Positions 43,488 through 52,550 of a stretch of DNA of 64,000 nt are shown in pieces. Within the stretch, counting starts at the first letter, position 1. Each line of letters begins with the position of its first letter. The DNA is from JAJNBD01 sp964471475 (GTDB taxonomy: Bacteria > Pseudomonadota > Gammaproteobacteria > CAISUE01): the NCBI GenBank assembly GCA_964471475.1, contig CAYYFQ010000007.1, positions 1-64,000 on the forward strand, read 5' to 3'. The notes under the pieces are model-generated. The model saw nothing but the letters and a program-made list of their open reading frames with translations. It ran no database searches and was not told the DNA's origin. The translations under genes were made by a program, and so were the position numbers.

Positions 43488-44138
43488 ATGAGCGTATACC
43501 CTATTGAAATTAGTGAGATTCTTCAGTCCCTCATTAAGTCTTATGAGATAAGCGAATCTGAGCTTGCAAGGCAAATTAATCTCCCAAGGGCAACTGTTAA
43601 CCGCCTTGTTTCTGGAAAAACTCCAGATCCCCGCGCATCTACATTAAGCGCTATAGCCACATATTTTAACGTTACAGTAGAACAATTGATCGGAAAACAA
43701 CCCCTTTCGCTTAAAAATAACTATCCAGAAGAAAAACCTACCAAATATATTCCAATTATAGCCTCCAAACAGATACATAACTGGGAACACCTTGCTAACC
43801 TTTATTCAGATCACCACTACCCCGATACTATTGAAGCAGACACGCACACAAGTAAAAATGGAAAGTTTGCCATCCGTGTCGATGGTAGCAACGCAATGTG
43901 GCCACAATTTCAAGAAAACTCTATTTTAATCATTGATCCATTAAAAGCACCCCAAAATCGTGATTTTGTTATTTCACATATCGATAAAACAAATGAAGTG
44001 GTTTTTCGTCAGTTTATCGAAGGAGAAAACGGAAACTATAGAATTTTAACCGCTATAAACCCAACTTTCCCAATAATAGAGCTAAGTCAAAAAGATAAAA
44101 TTATCGGCACCGTTATTCAAACAAGAAACTCTTACTGA
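43488..44138 (+). CDS. XRE regulator with inactive S24 (LexA-like) peptidase domain
   Basis: A 216-residue protein. Residues 8-67 are a helix-turn-helix (SESELARQINLPRATVNRLVSG). Residues about 88-215 are an S24 domain: the nucleophile region reads RVDGSNAMWPQF with Ala136 where the family has Ser, and the Lys region reads NEVVFRQF with Arg174 in place of Lys. Self-cleavage is therefore not expected; the fold probably serves for dimerisation or ligand sensing. It begins a plus-strand run (43488-46320) with a gene of unknown function, a transporter and a nitrilase, with gaps of 14, 7 and 13 bases, so it may control them. Confidence 0.82.
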   Translation: MSVYPIEISEILQSLIKSYEISESELARQINLPRATVNRLVSGKTPDPRASTLSAIATYFNVTVEQLIGKQPLSLKNNYPEEKPTKYIPIIASKQIHNWEHLANLYSDHHYPDTIEADTHTSKNGKFAIRVDGSNAMWPQFQENSILIIDPLKAPQNRDFVISHIDKTNEVVFRQFIEGENGNYRILTAINPTFPIIELSQKDKIIGTVIQTRNSY

Positions 44139-44152
44139 TCACGGAAACCTCT

Positions 44153-44728
44153 ATGTTATTCCGTCTCGTTGCTGCACTACACAAATTTCTACTTAACATC
44201 AAAAATTTATATGGTCGATTTGGTGAAAATCAAGACGGTTATAAAGAGTATTTTCTCAAGCTAGATGGTTATTTTTTTTCAAAAAAAGAAAATGGTTATA
44301 TAGCAGTAATCCGCGTCCGAAACAAAAGAACAACTGATCTTATCACGATAAAAGACATTATTCAGGATAAGCTTTATTTGCGGGAGCTACATCCCTATGA
44401 TAATTGCATTCTCGGTATTCTTGCCAACGAAGAACGAAATGGCAACATCAATATACAATATACCGGCGTAAAAAATATGTGTCGCTTAAGGGATCACCAG
44501 TGTATCATCAAATCTGAACCCGCATTAAGAATTATTAAAACTTATGCAAATAACGAAGGCATAGAAATCACTATCCTGGAAGCTAAATATCTCGGTAAAC
44601 AGCTTGAAATACCAACGATCGCGTTAAGTGAGAATCAAGCACTACTTTACGCATTAGACCAATTTGAAGCTATCTCTGTTGGATTTAATGCGAGTGAATA
44701 TATTGTCAAACAAAGAAAAGTAACTTGA
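44153..44728 (+). CDS. conserved-looking protein of unknown function
   Basis: A 191-residue soluble protein with no signal peptide or membrane segment apart from a weakly hydrophobic start (MLFRLVAALHKFLLNIK). It contains YFLKLDGYFFSKKENGYIAVIRVRNKR and NMCRLRDHQCIIKSEPALRII with two Cys, and a C-terminal helix. I recognise no family. It follows the S24-like regulator by 14 bases and precedes the transporter gene by 7, so it is part of that operon, perhaps a partner of the regulator. Confidence 0.7.
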   Translation: MLFRLVAALHKFLLNIKNLYGRFGENQDGYKEYFLKLDGYFFSKKENGYIAVIRVRNKRTTDLITIKDIIQDKLYLRELHPYDNCILGILANEERNGNINIQYTGVKNMCRLRDHQCIIKSEPALRIIKTYANNEGIEITILEAKYLGKQLEIPTIALSENQALLYALDQFEAISVGFNASEYIVKQRKVT

Positions 44729-44735
44729 GCAATCT

Positions 44736-45440
44736 ATGGTAAATGAAACTTCGCTACACGCCTCAATTAAAAATAGCCAACAAAATCTAAACTACTTTTA
44801 CATTTTCAGCGCGCTATATGTTGCAAGTATTTTAACGTCTTTAACCGTTTCCGCAAGAATTTTCCCCTTTCATATCCCTATTACTAACTTCGCTATCATT
44901 CTTACCGCTGGAACATGGACAATTCCACTAACTTTTTTTATCCAAGATATTACAACAGAAGTCTATGGCTTTAATAAAAGCAGACAGCTTATTTTTGTTA
45001 CGATCCCCATTGTTATTGTTTATATCCTCTATTTAAAATGCACCACATTTTTCCCAATACCGAAATACCCAGAAAACATCGATACATCCTACAACGCTAT
45101 ATTTAATGCGCTTCCAAGGCACCTTTTTGCTCTGCTTGCTGCAATTACTATTGGTAATTTAGTGAATAACTACATTCTAAAAAAATTAAAAATATTTTTT
45201 CATGGTAAATATCTGCCATTAAGATTTATTTCTTCAACCGCCATTGGAGAAGCTGTACTACAGCTCGTTGGTACAACTGTCGCTTGGTTTGGGCATCTAA
45301 ACTTTACTACAGAAATTTTACCATTTGTTCTTTTTTCTTATCTTTACAAAGTCGCTTTTGAAGCTATTATGACGCCAGTTAATTTCTTTGTTTGTAATTG
45401 GCTGAAAAGAGCCGAGGGTGTGGATGCTTACGATATTTAG
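44736..45440 (+). CDS. queuosine-precursor transporter family membrane protein (YhhQ-like)
   Basis: A 234-residue protein with six likely membrane segments and the COG1738/VUT family pattern: YVASILTSLTVSARIF, then FFIQDITTEVYGFNKSRQLIF and the C-terminal VLFSYLYKVAFEAIMTPV. Family members take up 7-cyano- or 7-aminomethyl-7-deazaguanine for queuosine in tRNA. It is the third gene of the 43488-46320 run. A plasmid-borne copy would let a host without full synthesis take up queuosine precursor. Confidence 0.85.
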   Translation: MVNETSLHASIKNSQQNLNYFYIFSALYVASILTSLTVSARIFPFHIPITNFAIILTAGTWTIPLTFFIQDITTEVYGFNKSRQLIFVTIPIVIVYILYLKCTTFFPIPKYPENIDTSYNAIFNALPRHLFALLAAITIGNLVNNYILKKLKIFFHGKYLPLRFISSTAIGEAVLQLVGTTVAWFGHLNFTTEILPFVLFSYLYKVAFEAIMTPVNFFVCNWLKRAEGVDAYDI

Positions 45441-45453
45441 AGGGATTTTAAAA

Positions 45454-46320
45454 ATGAAAGCTGCCGCTATACAAATGTGTTCTTCTTCATCTGTGGATGA
45501 AAATCTTTTTACCGCTGCGCAATTGATCCGGGATGCAGCAGCAAATTCTGCTCGCCTTGTGGTCTTACCTGAAATGTTTCCTATTATGGGGAAAAAACCT
45601 AGCGACAAGGTTGTAGTAAAAGAGGTCTTTGGAGAAGGAAAAATACAAGCTTTCTTAGCGGAAGAAGCAAGAAGAAACAAAATCTGGATTGTGGGTGGAA
45701 CCATCCCTATTGCTTGCGCATCTATTAACAAGGTTCGTGCGGCAAGTCTTTTATACAATGATCGAGGAGAATTAGTTGCTAGATATGACAAAATTCATCT
45801 TTTTGATGTTGTGATCTCCGAATCCGAATCATACAAAGAATCCGACACAACTGAATCTGGTAATGACATCGTTGTTGTGGAAACCCCTTTCGGTAAGCTT
45901 GGTATGGCTGTTTGTTATGATCTCCGATTTCCAGAGTTGTTTCGTCGCCTAGCTAACGCTGGCGCAGAAATTATTAGTGTTCCTTCTGCGTTTACTACAA
46001 CAACTGGAGCTGCGCATTGGGAGCTGCTATGCAGAAGTAGAGCAGTAGAAAATTCTTGTTATGTCATCGGCGCTTGCCAAGGTGGCCTTCATGCAAGCGG
46101 TAGAGAAACATACGGTCACTCTCTACTCGTAGACCCATGGGGAGATTTTGTAGAAATAAAGGGCAACCGGCCTGGAGTTGTTTATACAACCATAGATCTT
46201 GATCGCTTGCATGAAATTCGCAGAAGAAACCCTGTATTAGAAAACCAAAGAATTTTTGCAACAAAAGGTGATCAGCAGGTTGATGCCTCATTAACAGCAG
46301 CAAAAGCCTCTCTCTCCTAA
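45454..46320 (+). CDS. nitrilase-superfamily amidase (Nit1-like)
   Basis: A 288-residue enzyme from the ATG at 45454, preceded by GAGGGA; a longer frame to 45418 overlaps the transporter gene. The catalytic triad is visible: Glu40 (VVLPEMF), Lys113 (RYDKIHLFD) and Cys154 (MAVCYDLRFPEL). The motifs match the Nit/deaminated-glutathione amidase and omega-amidase branch more than true nitrilases. It probably cleaves a small amide made by wrong transamination, a metabolite-repair role. It overlaps the MFS gene tail to tail by 4 bases. Confidence 0.88.
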   Translation: MKAAAIQMCSSSSVDENLFTAAQLIRDAAANSARLVVLPEMFPIMGKKPSDKVVVKEVFGEGKIQAFLAEEARRNKIWIVGGTIPIACASINKVRAASLLYNDRGELVARYDKIHLFDVVISESESYKESDTTESGNDIVVVETPFGKLGMAVCYDLRFPELFRRLANAGAEIISVPSAFTTTTGAAHWELLCRSRAVENSCYVIGACQGGLHASGRETYGHSLLVDPWGDFVEIKGNRPGVVYTTIDLDRLHEIRRRNPVLENQRIFATKGDQQVDASLTAAKASLS

Positions 46321-47579
46321 TCCTTTTGTTTATTAGTTAATTTAACATGTGACAACGCAAACAAACTAATAAGCCCACAAAAAATCAGATAGACTGCGGG
46401 CGCTGTTTTCAAATGAAAAAACTTCGTTATAAACGTTACTATTAATGGCGTTGTTCCACCAAAAATAGCCATGCTTAAATTATAACCAACAGACATTCCT
46501 GTGTAACGCACATAGGTTGGTAGCATTTCTGATAATACTGCGATAATAGAGGAGGCTATAGGAGCTAAACAAATAGAAAGGAGTACCTCTGCTAGCAAGC
46601 ACTCCCCTACCCCACCTTTTTCCAACAAATAAAAAATAGGGAACGCCATTCCAATAGAAAGGAATATTCCAAGATAAAAAATGCCTTTTTTGTCCCACTT
46701 ATCTGTCAGAAAACCAAAAATTGGTACGAGAACCGTAAGTACAAATAATCCAAAAAAACTAATCATCATAGATTCTTTTAGATTTATCTTAACAACTACT
46801 GTAAAAAAGGTAGGCAAGTATCCAATTATGATGTAAATAAGTACCGCCAATAAACTACTAACAAAAAAAATCAAGCTCATCGGTTTCAAAAATTTCTTGG
46901 TACAATCAATCAGTGGTACCTTAACAAGTAAATTCTCTTTTTCAGCGATTAAAAACATCGGTGATTCACCACATCTTAACCTAAGCATTAATGCGAGTAT
47001 CCCAAAGAAAAAAGACAACAAAAATGGGATACGCCATGCGAATAAAACAACTTGATCATTTGAAAAAAAACTGCTTACTAAGAAAGCAATAGCAGAACCC
47101 ATCAACAAGCCAAAATAAGTGCTGCACATAATAAAGCTGCCGTAAAATCCTCTTTTCTCAGCACGTGCGGACTCAACCAAGAAAGCACCTGATCCCGTCA
47201 ATTCCCCACTAACAGCCAATCCTTGAAAAAAACGCAGCACCGTTAACAAAATTGGCGCAAAAACACCCATCGTTTTATATGTTGGAAGAAGTCCAATCAG
47301 CGTCGTTGGTAATGTTATAAGAACAATGGAAAGTAACAGCGCAAAACGGCGCCCATATTTATCGCCAATATGTCCAAAAATAATTCCGCCGAATGGTCGC
47401 ACAATAAACCCACTTGCGAAAACCCCAAACGTCAGCATCATAGCAGAAAAAGTGTCCGTCGTAGGGAAAAACAATCTTGAGAATATTGACGCAAAATACC
47501 CATAGAGAGCAAAGTCATACCACTCAAGCGCATTCCCAACAACGTTGGTCAAGATTAGATTGAAATCATTTCGATTCAT
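46317..47579 (-). CDS. MFS transporter of the metabolite:H+ symporter (ProP-like) type
   Basis: A 420-residue protein with 12 likely membrane segments. The N-terminus NVVGNALEWYDFALYGYFASI, then FGVFASGFIVRPFGGIIFGHIGDKYGRRFALLLSI with the RPxGxxxxGxxxDxxGRR loop, places it in the metabolite:proton symporter family of ProP, KgtP and ShiA. Substrate candidates are betaine, proline or dicarboxylates. It overlaps the ElbB gene by 14 bases and so is co-transcribed with it. Confidence 0.88.
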   Translation of the reverse strand: MNRNDFNLILTNVVGNALEWYDFALYGYFASIFSRLFFPTTDTFSAMMLTFGVFASGFIVRPFGGIIFGHIGDKYGRRFALLLSIVLITLPTTLIGLLPTYKTMGVFAPILLTVLRFFQGLAVSGELTGSGAFLVESARAEKRGFYGSFIMCSTYFGLLMGSAIAFLVSSFFSNDQVVLFAWRIPFLLSFFFGILALMLRLRCGESPMFLIAEKENLLVKVPLIDCTKKFLKPMSLIFFVSSLLAVLIYIIIGYLPTFFTVVVKINLKESMMISFFGLFVLTVLVPIFGFLTDKWDKKGIFYLGIFLSIGMAFPIFYLLEKGGVGECLLAEVLLSICLAPIASSIIAVLSEMLPTYVRYTGMSVGYNLSMAIFGGTTPLIVTFITKFFHLKTAPAVYLIFCGLISLFALSHVKLTNKQKD

Positions 47580-48231
47580 TGCTTTTTATAATTTCCACTA
47601 ATGCTTTAACCAGTTTATGAATCCCCTCATAAACTTCAACAATGTTATTAGCCACCATATTAGCAGGTGTACTAACCACCTTGTTTTTCACGTCAATAAT
47701 AATATCCTCTGCTTTACAGTCTTTGTGCGTTGCTCCCATTCTTCCAATTTCTTCTGCGAGCGATTTATCATTGCCGATAGTTAGTTCAGCATGTTTGAAA
47801 ATTTTGGGAATCATCATGGGTGCTATACAAATAAATCCCATTGGCAAACCTTGATTAATCGCTTTATCAATAAAAATTTTCACATCAGGATTGAAAGTGA
47901 ACTCCTCATGTTTCTCTATCCAATTACATAAGTGACTTACAGCGCCAACACCACCTGGGAAAATTACTGCATCATAGTTATCAACTTTTGCTTCACTCAA
48001 AGGTTTAATTTTTCCTCTTACTAATCGACTCGCCTCTTTTAAAACACTTCTTTTCTCTTCCGATTCTTGCGTGTTTGTAACATGGTTTATTACTTGACTT
48101 TGTTGAATATCAGGAGCAAAAGCATCCCATTCAACTTTTTCCTGAGCTAGAGATAGCAGTGTTAACACTACCTCGTGCGTTTCTGAACCATCGTTTTGAC
48201 CACAACCCGCTAATATTAAAGCTATACGCAT
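47566..48231 (-). CDS. elbB: ElbB-like DJ-1/PfpI family protein (glyoxalase-like)
   Basis: A 221-residue protein with the ElbB signature: LILAGCGQNDGSETHE at the N-terminus, AVIFPGGVGAVSHLCNW, and the nucleophile-elbow region GLPMGFICIAPMMI with a conserved Cys. ElbB has weak glyoxalase activity in E. coli and is widely found. It is upstream of the ProP-like transporter with which it overlaps. A 148-bp gap to the parB gene follows downstream... and its promoter should lie in 48232-48379 on the opposite side of the parB stop. Confidence 0.9.
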   Translation of the reverse strand: MRIALILAGCGQNDGSETHEVVLTLLSLAQEKVEWDAFAPDIQQSQVINHVTNTQESEEKRSVLKEASRLVRGKIKPLSEAKVDNYDAVIFPGGVGAVSHLCNWIEKHEEFTFNPDVKIFIDKAINQGLPMGFICIAPMMIPKIFKHAELTIGNDKSLAEEIGRMGATHKDCKAEDIIIDVKNKVVSTPANMVANNIVEVYEGIHKLVKALVEIIKSNESK

Positions 48232-48379
48232 ACAAATTCTCCAATTTTAATAAAATAAAAATATGCTCTTCTAATGCGATTGTATCGCTATATGCTTGTT
48301 CAGTGGCTTAGGAACATCGCTGCCCTGCCGCCTCAAGCAAGTTTTCCTATAACTTTTCTCCATGCACACCACGAAGATA

Positions 48380-49279
48380 CTACAATTTAGTAAGTATGCT
48401 ATTAATCTCTTTCTTACATTTAAAAATGAGCTCTACCCTCCCCTCTTCCGAGCTTTTCATCATAAGTTTAACCTGCATCGGATAAAAAGCTTGTTCAAGT
48501 TGTTTTAATAACTTTTGATCATTAAACGAACTTTCCTGCTTTTTTTCAGGGAAAACAGACGCGTTATCCTTACCCTCTTGCCGGCAAATTTTTTCAACTT
48601 CCCTAACACTTAATTTTCTTGTTATTACTTGCTGAGCAACTATCGCCTGTTTATTGGTTGGAAGTCCTAAAATGGCTCTCGCATGCCCATACGAAATTTG
48701 ATTGTTAATCACCTGCTGTTTAACCTCTTCTACAAGATCAAGGAGCCTCATCATGTTGGTAACCGTTGCTCGGCTTTTTCCTACTTTTTTTGCAACCTCC
48801 TCATGAGTAAGGTTAAACTCTGTTAAAAGACGGTGATATGCTTCTGCTTCTTCGATTGTGTTTAGGTTTTCGCGTTGAATATTTTCAATAATTGCTATCG
48901 CTGTAATATTCTCATCGCTTAACTCTTTTATGATTGCGGGAACTTCGGTTAAGCCTGCAATCATTGCCGCCCTGTACCTTCTTTCTCCTGCAATAATGAC
49001 ATAATGCTCTTCATTTTTTGATTTTTTTAATAAAAGCGGTTGTAAAATTCCTTGGATTTTAATAGACTCTGCTAATTCAATTAGCGTATCTTCTGAAAAA
49101 ATTTTTCTAGGTTGAGACGGGTTTCTTTTTATTTGATTGATATCGACCCATTCAAATTTTGTATTTTCATGTTTCCCGTCAGTTTTTGATTCGATAATAT
49201 TTGTGTTTTTTCCAAAAACAGCGTCTAAACCAGATTGAAGCACCGCTTTATTGCTTTTGTTTTTATGATCTTTCAACAT
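48380..49279 (-). CDS. parB: ParB-family partition protein of the chromosomal type (second ParB)
   Basis: A 299-residue ParB. Residues about 40-130 are the CTP-binding ParB/Srx domain with QIKRNPSQPRKIF, LAESIKIQGILQPLLL, IIAGERRYRAAMIAG and ENIQRENLN; residues 140-225 form the helix-turn-helix KVGKSRATVTNMMRLLDL and SYGHARAILGL. The C-terminal dimer domain is present. It follows trfA with a 17-base overlap and is the last gene of the parA operon. It is unlike the first ParB in the operon, which is of plasmid type, so the two are likely to bind different sites. Confidence 0.93.
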   Translation of the reverse strand: MLKDHKNKSNKAVLQSGLDAVFGKNTNIIESKTDGKHENTKFEWVDINQIKRNPSQPRKIFSEDTLIELAESIKIQGILQPLLLKKSKNEEHYVIIAGERRYRAAMIAGLTEVPAIIKELSDENITAIAIIENIQRENLNTIEEAEAYHRLLTEFNLTHEEVAKKVGKSRATVTNMMRLLDLVEEVKQQVINNQISYGHARAILGLPTNKQAIVAQQVITRKLSVREVEKICRQEGKDNASVFPEKKQESSFNDQKLLKQLEQAFYPMQVKLMMKSSEEGRVELIFKCKKEINSILTKL

Positions 49280-50099
49280 AAGAATCCTGTTCTTTACGTA
49301 ATACGTGTAGAGTATTGCTTACATCAATGTAAAAGTCTTTTAAGAAACCTATTTTTATCAAGTTACTCAGCGCCTCTCTTAAGGTTTCTTTAAAGTGTGA
49401 AAACTTTTTTGTGCGTGTGCCACATAAATTAAAAATCGTCGAAACCTTTAGCGGATAAGGTTTTTCATGAGAAGAGTAGAAAGCATGTAGCCATTTTGAT
49501 AGAGGCGTTAATTTTATCCGCTGATCCCAATTGATTTTCGTATATCCGTTTGGTCTAAGGAGCTTTATTATTTCACTCTCCAAATATATCTTCCAATTTT
49601 TAAGTCCTTCCCCATTGCCATCTTCAAACTCAAATTTTCTAACCAAAGATACAACTATTCCAGCTTGGGTATCTTTATTTTTAATTGTTAATGAAGTGGC
49701 ACTTAAACGAGATAATATTTCAAACAGCATTTGCTTATAGTGACTGGTCTTCGGCCACCCAAGTAATCTAATAAAGGAAAATGGCATAAATTCGATATAC
49801 ATTTCTTTATAATCAATATTAAAAAAGTCATGGCTTAGCGCATGCAAAATTAACATAAAAACATCTGCATCATCTTGCCTTAATTCTTCACCTCTGTATT
49901 TAATTATTGTTTGCCCGTAAGCAGAAATAGGCTCATCTTTAAAAAAAGTCCTTTTTTCTTTTTTATTAGCTACTGTAAAAAGTGCTGACCTAATAAGATC
50001 ATTCGCAACTATTCTTTTTCCATTTGGCGAATATGGTATATCTTCTCTACAAACATGCTCGGCTATTTCAGTTGTTTGTATTTCCATGTAGTTACTCAC
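49263..50099 (-). CDS. trfA: TrfA-like plasmid replication initiator
   Basis: A 278-residue protein. It matches the TrfA family by ANDLIRSALFTVANKKEKRTFF, then IIKYRGEELRQDDADVFMLILH (the most telling motif), FMPFSFIRLLGW and a C-terminal winged-helix region with KLTPLSKWLHAFYSSHEKPYPL. Such proteins bind iterons at oriV as monomers and load host DnaB. Iterons are found at 52551-52630, the other side of parA. It is translated in overlap with both ParB genes (8 bases and 17 bases). Confidence 0.88.
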   Translation of the reverse strand: MSNYMEIQTTEIAEHVCREDIPYSPNGKRIVANDLIRSALFTVANKKEKRTFFKDEPISAYGQTIIKYRGEELRQDDADVFMLILHALSHDFFNIDYKEMYIEFMPFSFIRLLGWPKTSHYKQMLFEILSRLSATSLTIKNKDTQAGIVVSLVRKFEFEDGNGEGLKNWKIYLESEIIKLLRPNGYTKINWDQRIKLTPLSKWLHAFYSSHEKPYPLKVSTIFNLCGTRTKKFSHFKETLREALSNLIKIGFLKDFYIDVSNTLHVLRKEQDSYVERS

Positions 50100-51117
50100 A
50101 TGTGTTTATAAGAAAATCGGAAATGTGTTTTATTTTTTCATTAGTAAGACTACCTTGATAAAGGGTTATGAGTGTTTTTTTATGGCCTTGCTTAACGCTT
50201 AAAAGAACGTTGTTGTTTTTGTCCTTAAAGGTATGCACTTGTGCCCCCGCTGCTTTTTTTCTCTGATCCCCCTCCCCTTCATATTGATCTATAAAAGAAT
50301 CGATATTTTCAGCGTGTATTTTTTTGTTGCCAATATTAAAGGATAATTTTTTTAGTATTTCAAAGTGTTTTGGATCTTGGGCAAGTGTAGCCAACTTCAC
50401 GGCGGTTTTTCTAGAAATATTTTTGAAATTGGGTATTAAATTCATCAGCTCCGGTGGAACCCTTATGTAAGCCATAATATCATTCAGTGTTTGCGTTGAT
50501 ATCTTCAATTGCTTTGATAGTTCCCTTTCTGAATCATACAATCCCCTTTCTATCATCAGTTTATAGTTAGTAGCTCTCGCATAATCACTTATGTTGTTTC
50601 TAGCTATGTTTTCTTCATCTTGGTAGGCGGCGGCTTCTTGATCAGTAAGAGATTCTTTTATTAAAACAAGCAATTTTACCCCTGCTTTTTTGCAGGCAGT
50701 CCACCTTCTTGTTCCATAAATTATTTCGAATTTTCCGTTCTCAGTTGGCCTAACTAAAGCGGGAATTTTTTGTCCTTGAAGTTTAATTCTTTCGGCTAGT
50801 TCATCAATATCCCCCATCTCATCATCTGGCCTATTCGCATACTTCCATCGATAACAAAGCTCAGTTGGAACATAGGCAGCTTTAAATTCAGATAATACAT
50901 TTTTTACTTCCCTATTTTTCACCACAGGATAGTCTATTTTTTTTTCTTCAATCCTTGGGTTTATTTCGGGATGTTTAGGAAAAGCAGACAAGTTTTTTTT
51001 ATTTTCTTTTTGGCTGTGAGGTGTGGTCTCTACATCTTCAATTTTAACGCCAGAGGCTTCTATCTGTGATTTTTGGATATCAAGAAGATTTGCAAGTGCT
51101 GATTTTGCTTTCGCCAT
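50092..51117 (-). CDS. ParB/KorB-family protein of plasmid type (first ParB)
   Basis: A 341-residue protein. Residues about 80-190 are a ParB domain: FKAAYVPTELCYRWKYANRPDDEMGDIDELAERIKLQGQ then PALVRP, IIYGTRRWTACKKAG and ENIARNNISDYARA. The helix-turn-helix is KQLKISTQTLNDIMAYIRVP. The last 90 residues are a small C-terminal domain with LLSVKQGHKKTLITLYQGSL, like plasmid P1/F-type ParB or SopB. It probably binds the GGCGCGCC-type palindromes near the origin or a site in this operon. It lies between parA (23 bp upstream) and trfA. Confidence 0.88.
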   Translation of the reverse strand: MAKAKSALANLLDIQKSQIEASGVKIEDVETTPHSQKENKKNLSAFPKHPEINPRIEEKKIDYPVVKNREVKNVLSEFKAAYVPTELCYRWKYANRPDDEMGDIDELAERIKLQGQKIPALVRPTENGKFEIIYGTRRWTACKKAGVKLLVLIKESLTDQEAAAYQDEENIARNNISDYARATNYKLMIERGLYDSERELSKQLKISTQTLNDIMAYIRVPPELMNLIPNFKNISRKTAVKLATLAQDPKHFEILKKLSFNIGNKKIHAENIDSFIDQYEGEGDQRKKAAGAQVHTFKDKNNNVLLSVKQGHKKTLITLYQGSLTNEKIKHISDFLINTCE

Positions 51118-51140
51118 TATTTTAGCTCCCTAGTCTAAAA

Positions 51141-52331
51141 TTAATTTTCAGTTTCATTCTTGCTATTTACGTCATACTGCCATTCTATTTTTATGAGCTC
51201 ATGAATTTCCTCATTCAACTTATTTGCGTAGCCTATTGCTCTCTCATAAGTTTTTTTGTCTGTTAAGGCTCTATCCATCTCATACAATGTTTGCATGTTT
51301 GCAGCAGCCGTTCTAACAGCTTCCGACTCCACCATGTAATTGGTCATAAAATATTCACCAGCATATCTTTGCAGCAATAAGTTCATTTTAGTAGAACTTA
51401 CTCTGTTATCATGTTTTGAATTAAAAATTTTAATCCAGTCATAAGTCTTCTCCGGTAATCTTTCTAAAATTTCAGCTGTCATTTTGAAAAACTGTGATGT
51501 ACTTGCGAAATCTATCATTGTTGGCGGCATTCCAGTTGTTAAAATATTTGCTGCCCAAATACCATTTATACTAATCATTCCCATTGATGGTGGTAAATCG
51601 AGAATAATAATGTCATATTCTTCATAAACTGTTTTTAGTGCTCTATCTAAAAGAGCATAAAACTCAAATGACTCTCCTTTTGATGCGTGTTGTGCAATTT
51701 TAGTTGGTAGGATAAGTTCTGCATTGTATAGACCTAAATTGGCTGGGACTAAATCAAGGCCATCCCAGTAAGTTTTTTTTATGTATGGTCTTATGTCTGT
51801 ACTTTCACCCGTCAAAATTTGTAATATGGTATCTTCCTCACTAAACGAAGCATCTGGAATATAACCAAACATGTGTGTAGCAGAGCCTTGACTATCTCCA
51901 TCAACAATCAAAACTCTATAACCTTTCAATGCAAAAAATTGTGCGCAATCTACTGCTTTTGTCGTTTTACCTACCCCGCCTTTAAAGTTAACAAAAGCCA
52001 ATATAGCCGGTGGTTTTTTTTCAGGTTTTCTAGGCCTTGTACCAAAATGATTTCGGAGTTGGTTTATTAGCTCCAAAGTATATTGTCTATCTTCACGTAT
52101 TTTTTTCTGTTGAATATCTGGTTTTGGTAAATTGTCTTTTTCATCTATTCTCCTTAATGTTTGCGTTGATCTTCCAATCATTTCTGCTGCTTCAGAGATA
52201 CTCCAAGTTTTAAGTTTTTTTTGATTGTCTGGTTGTGTTGCAAGTTTGTTTAATTCGAGGTATGCTTCGAGGAGTTTGCTGTGCAATAGAGAACAGATCT
52301 CTTTTCCGGAAAGTTTGTGTTGTATAGCCAT
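51141..52331 (-). CDS. parA: ParA partition ATPase (type Ia)
   Basis: A 396-residue protein from the ATG at 52331 with AAGGAA before it; the frame to 52385 is longer but covers the promoter. The N-terminal third has a helix-turn-helix (WSISEAAEMIGRSTQTLRRIDEK) for autorepression. The ATPase part has the deviant Walker A FVNFKGGVGKTTKAVDCAQ, switch DGDSQGSATHMFG, and YDIIILDLPPSMGM. Large type Ia ParA proteins also act as repressors of their own operon. It is the first gene of parA-parB-trfA-parB. Confidence 0.95.
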   Translation of the reverse strand: MAIQHKLSGKEICSLLHSKLLEAYLELNKLATQPDNQKKLKTWSISEAAEMIGRSTQTLRRIDEKDNLPKPDIQQKKIREDRQYTLELINQLRNHFGTRPRKPEKKPPAILAFVNFKGGVGKTTKAVDCAQFFALKGYRVLIVDGDSQGSATHMFGYIPDASFSEEDTILQILTGESTDIRPYIKKTYWDGLDLVPANLGLYNAELILPTKIAQHASKGESFEFYALLDRALKTVYEEYDIIILDLPPSMGMISINGIWAANILTTGMPPTMIDFASTSQFFKMTAEILERLPEKTYDWIKIFNSKHDNRVSSTKMNLLLQRYAGEYFMTNYMVESEAVRTAAANMQTLYEMDRALTDKKTYERAIGYANKLNEEIHELIKIEWQYDVNSKNETEN

Positions 52332-52373
52332 TAAAATTCGTTCCTTTTTTAGCCAAGCGTTGCGTTTTTTTGG

Positions 52374-52402
52374 ATTGTATAACAAAAAATGCTACGTTGC
52401 AA
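52374..52402 (-). promoter_or_regulatory. promoter of the parA-parB-trfA-parB operon
   Basis: On the minus strand TTGCAA (52402-52397) and TACAAT (52379-52374) have a 17-base spacer, 43 bp before the parA ATG at 52331. The helix-turn-helix of ParA or a ParB could bind here. Confidence 0.6.
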
Positions 52403-52463
52403 CTTTCTTGTGTTTTTTTGTTTTTTCTTTTTAAAAATAATTTTAAAATTTTTTATTGTGCTG

Positions 52464-52504
52464 CTGTGGGAATGTGGGAAACGAAGTTTTCCACATTTCC
52501 ACAG
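52464..52504. repeat. 19-bp inverted repeat between origin and parA promoter
   Basis: 52464-52482 and 52486-52504 form a stem of 19 pairs with a 3-base loop; two of the pairs are G-T, so the match is best in RNA read on the plus strand. Both arms hold CCACA or its complement, related to DnaA boxes. It may be a transcription barrier, a regulatory RNA structure or a DnaA cluster. Confidence 0.5.
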
Positions 52505-52550
52505 CTTAGTTACAATAAATTTAAAATTATTTATTATATTTATTTATGTT

